Part shown: positions 9,113 to 16,992 of the stretch, piece by piece
Position numbering within the stretch: the stretch's first letter is position 1
Layout of the letters: each line of letters opens with the position of its first letter
Origin: an uncultured Bacteroides sp.
GTDB taxonomy: Bacteria > Bacillota > Clostridia > Lachnospirales > Lachnospiraceae
Length of the DNA: 64,000 nt
Direction: 5' to 3'
Assembly: GCA_945913015.1 (NCBI GenBank)
Contig: CAMECH010000002.1
Location: forward strand, 1-64,000
Made by a program: the position numbers and the translations under genes
Notes under the pieces: model-generated
Database searches by the model: none
Seen by the model: only the letters and a program-made list of their open reading frames with translations
What the model was told of the DNA's origin: nothing

Positions 9113-9155
9113 CTTCTTTTTTTGATATAAAAACGACACGCATTTTGTTAATTAC

Positions 9156-9168
9156 CATAGAATAATAT
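9156..9168 (+). promoter_or_regulatory. Possible sporulation-sigma -10 box of cotJ operon
   Basis: CATAGAATAAT lies about 25-37 bases upstream of cotJA and resembles the CATA-type -10 of mother-cell sigma factors. A matching -35 (around ACACGCA, 13 bases upstream) is weak. cotJ is known to be sigma-E controlled in Bacillus; here this is a suggestion only. Confidence 0.3.
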
Positions 9169-9192
9169 TGAAAATATTATGGAGATTTAATT

Positions 9193-9345
9193 ATGGAAAG
9201 GAAGCAGATGTTAGATGATATGCCTGTTGCGATGGCGTATGTCCCGTGGCAGGAATGGGGATGCCTTTTTGACCTTGATGAAGCTCTAAGATGCGGAACA
9301 TTGTTTAAATCGCTGTTTAAACCATTCATGGGAGGTGCAAGATGA
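9193..9345 (+). CDS. cotJA: CotJA spore coat peptide
   Basis: A 50-residue protein, MERKQMLDDMPVAMAYVPWQ at its start and LFKPFMGGAR at its end. The pattern AMAYVPWQEWGCLFDLDEAL is the CotJA signature. In Bacillus CotJA is needed for CotJC assembly into the coat. A GGAG site precedes the ATG by eight bases. Its TGA overlaps the ATG of the next gene, so CotJA and CotJB are translationally coupled. It is the first gene of cotJABC, which follows the superoxide dismutase gene after 80 bases. Confidence 0.9.
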   Translation: MERKQMLDDMPVAMAYVPWQEWGCLFDLDEALRCGTLFKSLFKPFMGGAR

Positions 9346-9866
9346 ATATGAATAACCAGAACATGAATACAAGGCGCAACATGCCTTGCAATCAGAACGG
9401 ACAGTGTAATCCGAATACTCCATGCACTCGGGATGTGCCGCGCAACCAGGGTACTCCGTGTAAGAGGGATATGCCGCGCAATCAGGGCACTCCATACGCA
9501 CAGAACCGCAGTATGCCAAGACAGAATGCATATATGCAGGATATGAGAAAAAATGAGATGAATACCCCGGAGTGCAGAAAAGATTGTGATATGGACAAAG
9601 ACAGAAGACCAATGCCTGACAGACGTATGCTTATGAAAGAGATTTACCAGCTTGGCTTTGCTCTTGTCGAAACTGTACTTTACCTTGATACACATCCGGC
9701 AGATGCAGATGCGCTTAATTATTATCACCAGATTAAAAAGCGCTATCACATGGTGATGGAAATGTATGCAAAAGAATATGGACCTCTTCTTAATTCCAAT
9801 GTGATGAACGAGAATTACTGGAGCTGGGTCGCAACACCAATGCCGTGGGAAGTGGAGGGATGTTAG
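9342..9866 (+). CDS. cotJB: CotJB with a repetitive N-terminal extension
   Basis: The last 85 or so of 174 residues are a normal CotJB domain (LMKEIYQLGFALVETVLYLD, YAKEYGPLLN, WVATPMPWEVEGC). The first 85 or so are an Asn/Met/Pro/Arg/Cys-rich extension with near-repeats of about 12 residues: RDVPRNQGTPC, RDMPRNQGTPY. Bacillus CotJB is about 87 residues, so the extension roughly doubles it. The ATG overlaps the cotJA stop (ATGA) and has GGAGG upstream, which supports the long start. Several cysteines in the extension (PCNQNGQC, TPC) could cross-link coat layers, which is inference. Confidence 0.88.
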   Translation: MNMNNQNMNTRRNMPCNQNGQCNPNTPCTRDVPRNQGTPCKRDMPRNQGTPYAQNRSMPRQNAYMQDMRKNEMNTPECRKDCDMDKDRRPMPDRRMLMKEIYQLGFALVETVLYLDTHPADADALNYYHQIKKRYHMVMEMYAKEYGPLLNSNVMNENYWSWVATPMPWEVEGC

Positions 9867-9869
9867 CCT

Positions 9870-10484
9870 ATGTGGAATTATGAAAAGCGTCTTGAGTATC
9901 CTATAAATATCAAGAAAACAGACCCGACAATGGCGGCAATGATAATAAGCCAGTACGGTGGACCTGACGGTGAACTTGGAGCTTCCATGCGCTACATTTC
10001 GCAGAGGTATTCAATGCCGTACCGCGAGGTTGCCGGAGTATTGACAGACATCGGCACAGAAGAGCTTGCGCACCTTGAGATGGTAAGCACTATGGTACAC
10101 CAGCTTACGAGAAATCTTACAATGGAACAGATTAAGGGAACACCGTTTGAGGCGTATTATGTTGACCACACGGCTGCCGTATGGCCTCAGGCAGCAGGCG
10201 GCATACCTTTTTCAGCTACCGAATTCCAGTCAAAGGGTGACCCGATAACTGATTTGGTCGAAGACATGGCTGCTGAACAGAAAGCCCGCACGACGTATGA
10301 CAACCTCATAAGACTCTGCCATGATCCTGATGTGGTTGAGCCGCTGAAATTCCTCAGAGCGAGAGAAATCGTTCATTTCCAAAGATTCGGTGAAGCGTTA
10401 AGAATTGTACAGGATAAGCTTGATTCCAAGAATTTCTATGCATTTAACCCGGCATTTGATAAGGGCTGTGGATGCGGAAAGTAA
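9870..10484 (+). CDS. cotJC: CotJC, manganese-catalase-like spore coat protein
   Basis: A 204-residue ferritin-like four-helix protein starting MWNYEKRLEYPINIKKTDP. The metal-site segments of the Mn-catalase/CotJC family are visible: GELGASMRYISQRY, GTEELAHLEMVS and REIVHFQRFGEALR. Known role: inner spore-coat protein with similarity to dimanganese catalase, decomposing hydrogen peroxide. It ends in a Cys-containing tail (GCGCGK). GGAGG at 9854-9858 precedes the start, three bases after the cotJB stop. Together with the upstream superoxide dismutase it would form a superoxide-to-water path. Confidence 0.93.
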   Translation: MWNYEKRLEYPINIKKTDPTMAAMIISQYGGPDGELGASMRYISQRYSMPYREVAGVLTDIGTEELAHLEMVSTMVHQLTRNLTMEQIKGTPFEAYYVDHTAAVWPQAAGGIPFSATEFQSKGDPITDLVEDMAAEQKARTTYDNLIRLCHDPDVVEPLKFLRAREIVHFQRFGEALRIVQDKLDSKNFYAFNPAFDKGCGCGK

Positions 10485-10500
10485 ATAAAATTTTACAGTC

Positions 10501-10530
10501 AGAAGGCGCTGCATTTTGACAGCGCCTTCT
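10501..10530. terminator. Terminator between convergent cotJC and hybrid kinase
   Basis: Perfect 11-bp stem AGAAGGCGCTG (10501-10511) with CAGCGCCTTCT (10520-10530). The T-rich flank on the minus side (TAAAATTTTATTT) and convergent genes suggest a bidirectional terminator. Confidence 0.75.
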
Positions 10531-10537
10531 GGCTATT

Positions 10538-12748
10538 CTATTCCGGTATGCCGTTTCTGTATTTTTTCAGCATCTTCAGCATTTTTGTTATCTCAACCGG
10601 TTTTGACAAATGGTCATTCATACCTGCGGCTTTTGTTGCTTTCTTATCTTCGGAATACACATTTGCCGTCATTGCAATTATCGGAATCGTCAGTGCATCC
10701 TCCCTGCCGCTTTTTCTAATCGCTTCTGTCGCCTCAAGTCCGTTCATTTTTGGCATCATGACATCCATAAGTATAAGGTCAAAGCTGTGTGCCGGATTGT
10801 TCATATATATAGAAACCGCATCAGCTCCGTTGACAGCAGGCGTGACAATAATACCATTATCTTCAAGCATATACTGTGCAATTTCAAGATTCATTGCCAC
10901 ATCTTCAACAAGCAGCACCCGCATTCCAGATAAATCTACATTTTCACATAAATCTTCCTTTTCGTTGACCTTTACAGGTTCAGCCTTCATACGGACTTTT
11001 ACAATAAATTTGCTTCCCTTTCCCTCTTTGCTTTCAACATCTACAGTTCCTCCCATGTAATTCAGAAGCTGTTTTACTATTGCCATTCCAAGTCCCGTAC
11101 CCTCATACTGGGTTCTGCTACTTTCTTTTTCCTGTGAAAAAGGCTCAAATATCTTGTCCATAAACTCATCTTTCATGCCTCTTCCATTATCGCTTATTAT
11201 AATCGTCACATCACATTCATCAGGAGCGATATTGTCTGTCTTTACAAAAAATGTAACCTTTCCCCCCTCCGGAGTAAATTTAATCGCATTTCCAAGTATA
11301 TTAATTACTATCTGACGCAGATGGAGTTCATCGCCAATAAGCATTACATTGCGCTGCAAGGCAAATTTTCTCTCTACTTCAATACTTTTTTCCATCGCCT
11401 GACCTGCAACTACATTGTAACAGTCGATTACCAGTTCATTTAAGCAAAACTGATTATTCTCAATATTAATCTTACCGCTTTCAATCCGTGACATATCGAG
11501 GACATCATTCAGAAGACTAAGCAGATGCTTGGATGTTGATTTTATCTTGGCAAGACAGTCATTTACCTTATCTACATTATCTGCATTTTTTATTGCGATT
11601 TCTGTCATACCTATTATTCCGTTAATAGGAGTCCTTATGTCGTGTGACATATGCGAAAGAAATACAGTTTTGGCGCGGTTGGCTGCCTCGGCTTTCTGTG
11701 CAGCCAGATGAAGTTCAATATTATTGGCGATTTCTCTTTCCATTATTCGTCTGCTTGTTGCATAACGCATTCCAAAAAATACCGTAAATGCAACAAATGT
11801 AATAATGATAAGTGCAATTCCCGTCATTCCCATAATTGTCATTTTCATAAATTCATTCATATCATGGCTGACTTTATCCGACTGAATTACGCTCATTATC
11901 ACCCAGTCACATGACTCAAGCTGCGTGCATGTAACATAATATTTCATATTCTGCGGCGTTGAAAATGCCATACAGATGCTGTCTCCTCCGGCTACCGCAT
12001 TAACAAGCTCCTCATATGACCTCTCATACTTAAATCTCATATTTTTCAGAGGTTCAAATACATTTTGGACATCACCTATAATTTCACTTGTTTCCTGTTC
12101 CCTGTAAACCTTTCCGCCATTCTTATCTATAATAAAATTTTCTCCAAGTCCGTTAAATGATGTCCTTTGAAATGTATCTGTAAAAACTCCCATATCACGG
12201 ATTACAGCGACATGTGTGAGCTTTATATCATTACCGATAATAACTGGCTTTTTCATTTTTAATACAAATGCCATCTCATCATTAGATGTATCTGTAGTCA
12301 TCAATGAAGTGACACCTATCTGCGTTTTTAATGAGTTATCATTAACATTTATGTCATTTTCATTCCAGTAAACTACATTTCCTCTTGAGTCATAATAGTT
12401 TTTTTCACTGTCAAGTGCAAGCAGCTCCATCCCTTTTTGTGCGTAAGCACTTTCCTCTGTAAGAATACATTCCGTAAGCTCCGTCCTTGAAGATATATTC
12501 CCCTGTGTGATGTGATTTTCAAAGCTCTGCGCAATTATCCACTGCGAATTTATATTTGCATCGGTTGTATCAGCCATCTGATGACATATTTCGTTCAGAT
12601 ATGCGCTGCGGTCTATATACATTTTTCTTAAAAGCGACGCATAAAATAATATACATATAAACGCAGTCATTATAATCATTAATATAACAAGTAATACTGT
12701 TGATACTTTTGAAAATATGTCCTTTTTTTCCAAATTTCTTCTTTTCAT
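10538..12748 (-). CDS. Membrane hybrid histidine kinase with receiver domain
   Basis: About 736 residues: transmembrane helix (about 10-35), an extracytoplasmic sensor of about 280 residues (Cache/PAS-like by position), a second helix (about 305-330), HisKA (FLSHMSHDIRTPINGIIG), HATPase (NILGNAIKFTPEGG; GTGLGMAIVK) and a C-terminal receiver (LVEDVAMNLE; phosphoacceptor in LILMDVMMPKMNG; K in LSKPVE). No HPT domain is present. The start is taken at 12748, where GAGGATGAGT precedes ATG; that ribosome site and start are the end of a repeat element found again near 34.4 kb. No dedicated response regulator is adjacent. Signal and target are unknown. Confidence 0.9.
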   Translation of the reverse strand: MKRRNLEKKDIFSKVSTVLLVILMIIMTAFICILFYASLLRKMYIDRSAYLNEICHQMADTTDANINSQWIIAQSFENHITQGNISSRTELTECILTEESAYAQKGMELLALDSEKNYYDSRGNVVYWNENDINVNDNSLKTQIGVTSLMTTDTSNDEMAFVLKMKKPVIIGNDIKLTHVAVIRDMGVFTDTFQRTSFNGLGENFIIDKNGGKVYREQETSEIIGDVQNVFEPLKNMRFKYERSYEELVNAVAGGDSICMAFSTPQNMKYYVTCTQLESCDWVIMSVIQSDKVSHDMNEFMKMTIMGMTGIALIIITFVAFTVFFGMRYATSRRIMEREIANNIELHLAAQKAEAANRAKTVFLSHMSHDIRTPINGIIGMTEIAIKNADNVDKVNDCLAKIKSTSKHLLSLLNDVLDMSRIESGKINIENNQFCLNELVIDCYNVVAGQAMEKSIEVERKFALQRNVMLIGDELHLRQIVINILGNAIKFTPEGGKVTFFVKTDNIAPDECDVTIIISDNGRGMKDEFMDKIFEPFSQEKESSRTQYEGTGLGMAIVKQLLNYMGGTVDVESKEGKGSKFIVKVRMKAEPVKVNEKEDLCENVDLSGMRVLLVEDVAMNLEIAQYMLEDNGIIVTPAVNGADAVSIYMNNPAHSFDLILMDVMMPKMNGLEATEAIRKSGREDALTIPIIAMTANVYSEDKKATKAAGMNDHLSKPVEITKMLKMLKKYRNGIPE

Positions 12749-12838
12749 ACTCATCCTCATTCCGCAGACGTTTTAGCGTAATTTTTCACACTACTCCCCA
12801 TTCCGCAGACGCTTTAGCATATTTTTCATACTACTCCT
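12748..12838 (-). repeat. Two tandem short copies of a start-codon-ending repeat
   Basis: On the minus strand two copies of about 40 bases read GGAGTAGTATGAAAAAT...GCTAAAGCGTCTGCGGAAT and GGGGAGTAGTGTGAAAAATT...GCTAAAACGTCTGCGGAAT. They are followed by GAGGATGAGTATG, which is the start of the hybrid kinase gene. Each unit supplies a ribosome site and start codon. A full-length copy, about 95 bases longer inside, lies at 34313-34468. Confidence 0.8.
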
Positions 12839-12894
12839 AATTATATAGTTGTTTCCAGTTGCATTCAATCTGCTTCAATCGCATAAAACGACAA

Positions 12895-12928
12895 AACGTG
12901 AGCCTCATAATGTATTACGGCTCACGCT
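12895..12928 (-). terminator. Intrinsic terminator after formate/nitrite channel gene
   Basis: Stem CGTGAGCC (12897-12904) with GGCTCACG (12919-12926). On the minus strand it is followed by TTTTGTCGTTTT. Confidence 0.8.
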
Positions 12929-12941
12929 TGAAATTTATTAT

Positions 12942-13811
12942 TTACTTTTCATTTCCTCTGTCTGCATTAATATTCTTTCCATAAATCAGATAAAGAATTA
13001 CTCCTACAAACAGCATTCCTCCAACAATATTCCCCAATGTTACGGGAATTGAGCTGTTAATAAGGAAATGCTTCCAATCGACATTGGCAAGCTCATTGGC
13101 AGTGTATCCGTACTCTGCCATTGCTTTCTGCACATACTTTTCATTATTCATTGCAAAAATACCTGCAGGAATATAATACATATTCGCCACACAGTGTTCG
13201 TATCCGCTTACAACAAAGGCCATGATTGGGAAGAAAATTGCCCATACCTTACCGCTTATATCCTTTGCTGCCGCTGCCATCAGTACTGCCGCACATACAA
13301 AAATATTACACATTATTCCCGAACAAAATGCTGAGGTAAATGACATATTTACCTTTCCCAGCGCCACCTTGATTGTAAATGCTCCGAGCAGCCCGTCAGT
13401 ATACCCGTACTGTCCGCTAAAATATACAAGAAGCGCAATAATAACCGCTCCAATAAAGTTGCTTATATACACAGTCAGCAAAACCCTGAGCATACTTGAC
13501 ACTCTGTATCTCTTATCAATTATTCCGAGTATTAAAAGGCAGTCACCGGTAAACAGTTCTCCTCCTATGAGAACAATCATCATAAGACCGACAGGGAATA
13601 TAATTCCTCCAAGCAGTCTTGCCACTCCGACATTGTTCACGGCATGCATTGCGACGCTGCTCGCTGCCGCACCTCCCGCAATAAACATTCCTGCAAATAT
13701 TCCAAGCAGAACCATTCTTGCAAACGGCATATTTACCCTGTCTACTTCCGTCCTTATATTACCTTCCACTACCTGATGCGGAAAATCCATATTTATGTTA
13801 GTGTTTCCCAT
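12942..13811 (-). CDS. Formate/nitrite transporter (FNT family channel)
   Basis: A 289-residue protein with six membrane spans and FNT signatures: GIFAGMFIAGGAAASSVAMH, GGELFTGDCL and AFVVSGYEHCVANMYYIPAG, the last including the conserved pore histidine. Family members FocA and NirC are pentameric channels for formate, nitrite or hydrosulfide. In a fermenting anaerobe formate export is the likeliest job, but no pyruvate formate-lyase gene is nearby to confirm it. It has its own terminator downstream, and the terminator of the PTS operon lies just upstream, so it is a separate unit. Confidence 0.9.
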   Translation of the reverse strand: MGNTNINMDFPHQVVEGNIRTEVDRVNMPFARMVLLGIFAGMFIAGGAAASSVAMHAVNNVGVARLLGGIIFPVGLMMIVLIGGELFTGDCLLILGIIDKRYRVSSMLRVLLTVYISNFIGAVIIALLVYFSGQYGYTDGLLGAFTIKVALGKVNMSFTSAFCSGIMCNIFVCAAVLMAAAAKDISGKVWAIFFPIMAFVVSGYEHCVANMYYIPAGIFAMNNEKYVQKAMAEYGYTANELANVDWKHFLINSSIPVTLGNIVGGMLFVGVILYLIYGKNINADRGNEK

Positions 13812-13850
13812 TGTCTTAGTCCTTCGTGCTTTATTTTGTCAAAACGAAAC

Positions 13851-13891
13851 AGCATCGGTGCTAAGACGCCAGGTCTCATGACACCGATGCT
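13851..13891 (-). terminator. Terminator after ptsI
   Basis: Ten-bp stem AGCATCGGTG (13851-13860) with CACCGATGCT (13882-13891), followed on the minus strand by a T-rich stretch (GTTTCGTTTTG). Confidence 0.75.
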
Positions 13892-13945
13892 ATTGATTAT
13901 ACAGTAGTATTGATACTCTTTCAAGTTCTTCCGGAAAAAATCTGT

Positions 13946-15649
13946 TTACCTTGCAATACTTTCAAGATACTGTTTTACTTCCTTCTCTGTTGCCAGCTTC
14001 ATGACCTCTTCTGCCGCTTTATCAGCCTCTGCCCTGCTCCACTTTGCAACTGACGCTCTTGTAGCAAGCACCATGTTGGCACTGACACTGTACTCATGCA
14101 GTCCGAATGAAATAAGCAGCGGTGTAAGAAGCGGATCTGCTGCCGCCTCACCACACATTCCTACCATAATTCCGGCCTTGTTCGCTTCACCGATAATCCT
14201 TTTTAGAGAGCGCAGAACTGCCGGATTATATACCGAATACAGATATGCCACCTTTGAATTTCCTCTGTCAACTGACATAGTGTACTGTGTAAGGTCATTG
14301 GTACCGATACTGAAGAAATCTGCCTCTTTAGCAAGTAAATCCGCGATTTCACTTGCCGCTGCCGTTTCAATCATCGCCCCGATTTGAATATCTTTGTCAT
14401 AAGCTATATTTTTTTCGTCCAGTTCTTTCTTAATATCCTGAACAAGAGCTTTGACTGCACGTATTTCATCCACACAGGTAACTAAAGGCACCATGATTTT
14501 TATATTGCCGAATGCACTTGCACGAAGCAGTGCCCTTAGCTGCGGGCGATACACATCCTCTCTTTGAAGACAGAAACGAACTGCCCTGAAACCTAAGAAC
14601 GGATTTTCCTCCTTCTCCATTCCAAGATAAGCAATTTCCTTATCTCCGCCCACATCAAGTGTCCTTATGATAACATCTTTCCCGTTCATGGCTTTGGCAA
14701 CACTCTTATATGCCTCAAACTGCACCTCCTCATCAGGAAGCCTGTCACTTTCCATAAAGAGAAATTCTGTGCGGAACAAACCAATCCCTTCTCCATCATA
14801 TTCAAGCACATTCTTTACATCATCCGGTTTTCCGATATTGCAGTACAGCAATACCTTTTGGTTATCCTTTGTTAATGTTTCCTTACCCTTATATACTTTC
14901 AGAGCTTCCTTTTCTGCAATATATTTTTCCTTTTTCTCCCTGTATTCCCTGACTGTGTCTTCATCCGGCTCAAGTATTGCGATTCCTGCACTACCGTCAA
15001 CTACCGCTTCCATTCCGTTTTGTACAAGTCCCGTAATATTTTCAATACTGAGCACACAAGGAATTTCAAGTGCCCTTGCAAGTATTGCCGAATGTGAGGT
15101 TTTACCTCCCGTTTCTGTCAGTATGCCCTCTACATTTTCCCTGACTATTCCTGCCGTCATTGATGGCGTAAGGTCTTTTGCAACAATTACCGTTCCTTTG
15201 GGCACATCACCTATACTGATATCCGGCGTATCAGTCAGTATTTTTAAAATACGGATACGGATATCTGCTATGTCTGCTGCCCTTTGAACAGTTAGTTCAT
15301 CACCGGTCTGAGAAAACATCTCAATAAACATTGTACAGACATCATCAAGCGCCTTCTCTGCACATTCACCATCATTTATCCTGTCAAGGATTGTCTCCTG
15401 CATGAACGGGTCTGAAATCATTGTTATGTGACCTTCGAGAATTGCTGCGTTATGTTCTCCGACACTGTTTCTCATTTTTTCTGCCATTGCTGTTGTTTTC
15501 TCTGTAAACAGTTCAAGAGCTTTTTTTAAACGCTCCTTCTCCTTCTCAGTATCCGTTACCTGTACGGATTCATATGACGGGATGTCATTATTAATTATCA
15601 CTACCCTGCCTACGCCATATCCTTGCGATACTCCGATTCCTCTATTCAT
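13946..15649 (-). CDS. ptsI: PTS enzyme I
   Basis: About 567 residues, the normal EI length. Phosphohistidine H186 lies in GGKTSHSAILARALEIPC. PEP-binding motifs GLFRTEFLFMESD, LGFRAVRFCL and FFSIGTNDLTQYTMSVDRGN are present, and the C-terminal GMCGEAAADP fits the barrel. EI takes phosphate from PEP and passes it to HPr. The start at 15649 is chosen because GGGAGG lies upstream and EI proteins begin MxxGIGVS; an in-frame ATG at 15685 overlaps the HPr gene. Last gene of fruK-HPr-EI, with a terminator after it. Confidence 0.96.
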   Translation of the reverse strand: MNRGIGVSQGYGVGRVVIINNDIPSYESVQVTDTEKEKERLKKALELFTEKTTAMAEKMRNSVGEHNAAILEGHITMISDPFMQETILDRINDGECAEKALDDVCTMFIEMFSQTGDELTVQRAADIADIRIRILKILTDTPDISIGDVPKGTVIVAKDLTPSMTAGIVRENVEGILTETGGKTSHSAILARALEIPCVLSIENITGLVQNGMEAVVDGSAGIAILEPDEDTVREYREKKEKYIAEKEALKVYKGKETLTKDNQKVLLYCNIGKPDDVKNVLEYDGEGIGLFRTEFLFMESDRLPDEEVQFEAYKSVAKAMNGKDVIIRTLDVGGDKEIAYLGMEKEENPFLGFRAVRFCLQREDVYRPQLRALLRASAFGNIKIMVPLVTCVDEIRAVKALVQDIKKELDEKNIAYDKDIQIGAMIETAAASEIADLLAKEADFFSIGTNDLTQYTMSVDRGNSKVAYLYSVYNPAVLRSLKRIIGEANKAGIMVGMCGEAAADPLLTPLLISFGLHEYSVSANMVLATRASVAKWSRAEADKAAEEVMKLATEKEVKQYLESIAR

Positions 15650-15674
15650 GACTCTGCCCTCCCATATCCTGAGA

Positions 15675-15938
15675 CTATTCTCCAAAGCCTGATTCTATCA
15701 GCTCCACAGCTTTATCAAGTGCTGCCTGCTCATCTTCTCCTTCACACTCAATTGTGATTTCAGAACCACATTTTATGCACCCTGCAATTATATTCATTAC
15801 ACTCTTTGCATTGATTTTTTTGCCTCCGAATATTATTGTTACATCGCTGTTGAAATTTAACATTTCCTTTGAAAAGACGGATGCCGGTCTCATATGAAGT
15901 CCCTGTCCGTTAATTACTGATAATGTTTTAGATACCAT
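15675..15938 (-). CDS. ptsH: HPr phosphocarrier protein
   Basis: An 87-residue HPr: MVSKTLSVINGQGLHMRPAS with the phosphorylation site His15, and NAKSVMNI placing Ser46, the HPr-kinase target, exactly at position 46. Both sites are kept, so it can serve sugar uptake and catabolite signalling. The start at 15938 has CGGAGGG upstream, while the longer frame start at 15959 overlaps fruK. It lies between fruK and ptsI with gaps of 13 and 25 bases. Being next to fruK it could be the fructose-inducible carrier; with EI also here it may be the general HPr. Confidence 0.94.
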   Translation of the reverse strand: MVSKTLSVINGQGLHMRPASVFSKEMLNFNSDVTIIFGGKKINAKSVMNIIAGCIKCGSEITIECEGEDEQAALDKAVELIESGFGE

Positions 15939-15951
15939 ATTTTCCCTCCGA

Positions 15952-16857
15952 TTATTCAAGCTGTTTTAATAATTCATCAACCATTGTACGCTCTGCAAGT
16001 CCCTGTGAAAATGCGGTTGCACTGCCTGCCGCTGTTCCAAGCCTTAATGCTTCCTCATAATTGTGTTCCGAAATGTATCCTGCAAGAAATCCTGCTACCA
16101 TTGAGTCACCTGCCCCAACAGAATTGACTACCGTTCCCTTCGGTACGCCGATTTTATGGATGTCTCCGTCCTCTGCTATAAGTATTGCTCCGTCACCTGC
16201 CATTGATACCAGTACATTACAGGCTCCAAGACGTTGAAGTTCTTTTGCATATTTAATAATATCCGTTTCGTTTTTACAGACTGTATCAAACATCTCTCCC
16301 AGTTCATAATTGTTAGGTTTTACCAGAAACGGATGATACTTTAATACATTGAGAAGCAGTTCTTTCGTTGCGTCAACAACAACATTAATTTTCTTCTGCT
16401 TCAAACGCTCCATTATCTGCTCATAAACATCCGAAGGCAGTGTATCGGGTACAGTCCCTGCAAGAACAAGCGTATCGCCATCCTGTATACAGTCAATCTT
16501 TGAATACAGCATATCCAGTGCTTTACTGCTTATATCCGGTCCTTTTGCATTAATATCAGTCTCCTCTTTTGATTTTATCTTTACATTAATTCGGCTAAGA
16601 CCCTCGTCCAGATGTATAAAATCAGTAACCACGCCCATATTTCTTACACCGTTTTCAATTGCCTCTCCTGTAAATCCTGCGACAAAACCAAGCGCTATGT
16701 TCTCAATACCAAGATTATGCAACACAATCGATACATTTATTCCTTTTCCACCGAACAAAATATACTCATCCGCACACCGGTTTACCATTCCGGCTTTCAT
16801 ATCTTCTACTCTGACTACATAATCCAGTGCCGGATTAAATGTTACCGTATAAATCAT
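15952..16857 (-). CDS. fruK: 1-phosphofructokinase
   Basis: A 301-residue PfkB-family kinase: starts MIYTVTFNPALDYVVRV, with GGKGINVSIVLHNLG (sugar-binding GGKG), KPNNYELGEMF and the catalytic GAGDSMVAGFLAGY. It phosphorylates fructose-1-phosphate to fructose-1,6-bisphosphate. LacC-type tagatose-6-phosphate kinase is the close alternative, but fusion to an HPr-EI operon favours fruK. AAAGGAGG precedes the ATG. First gene of the operon. No EIIBC (fruA) gene and no DeoR-type regulator are adjacent in this window. Confidence 0.9.
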   Translation of the reverse strand: MIYTVTFNPALDYVVRVEDMKAGMVNRCADEYILFGGKGINVSIVLHNLGIENIALGFVAGFTGEAIENGVRNMGVVTDFIHLDEGLSRINVKIKSKEETDINAKGPDISSKALDMLYSKIDCIQDGDTLVLAGTVPDTLPSDVYEQIMERLKQKKINVVVDATKELLLNVLKYHPFLVKPNNYELGEMFDTVCKNETDIIKYAKELQRLGACNVLVSMAGDGAILIAEDGDIHKIGVPKGTVVNSVGAGDSMVAGFLAGYISEHNYEEALRLGTAAGSATAFSQGLAERTMVDELLKQLE

Positions 16858-16937
16858 GACTTTATACCTCCTTTATCAATACTGCCTTCTCATATTTATT
16901 CTTGACAGCTTATCCGCCATAATGCACGTTAATTTTA

Positions 16938-16967
16938 TAAAAAACCGGCAGAAAAAAGTCTGCCGGT
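16938..16967 (-). terminator. Intrinsic terminator after chemoreceptor gene
   Basis: Stem ACCGGCAG (16944-16951) with CTGCCGGT (16960-16967). On the minus strand it is followed by TTTTTTATAAAA. Confidence 0.9.
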
Positions 16968-16992
16968 AATGAGCATATATTAAAATTCAATA

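Noticed and set aside
14667-15287. 206-codon plus-strand open frame
   Set aside because: Antisense to ptsI; no recognisable protein features.
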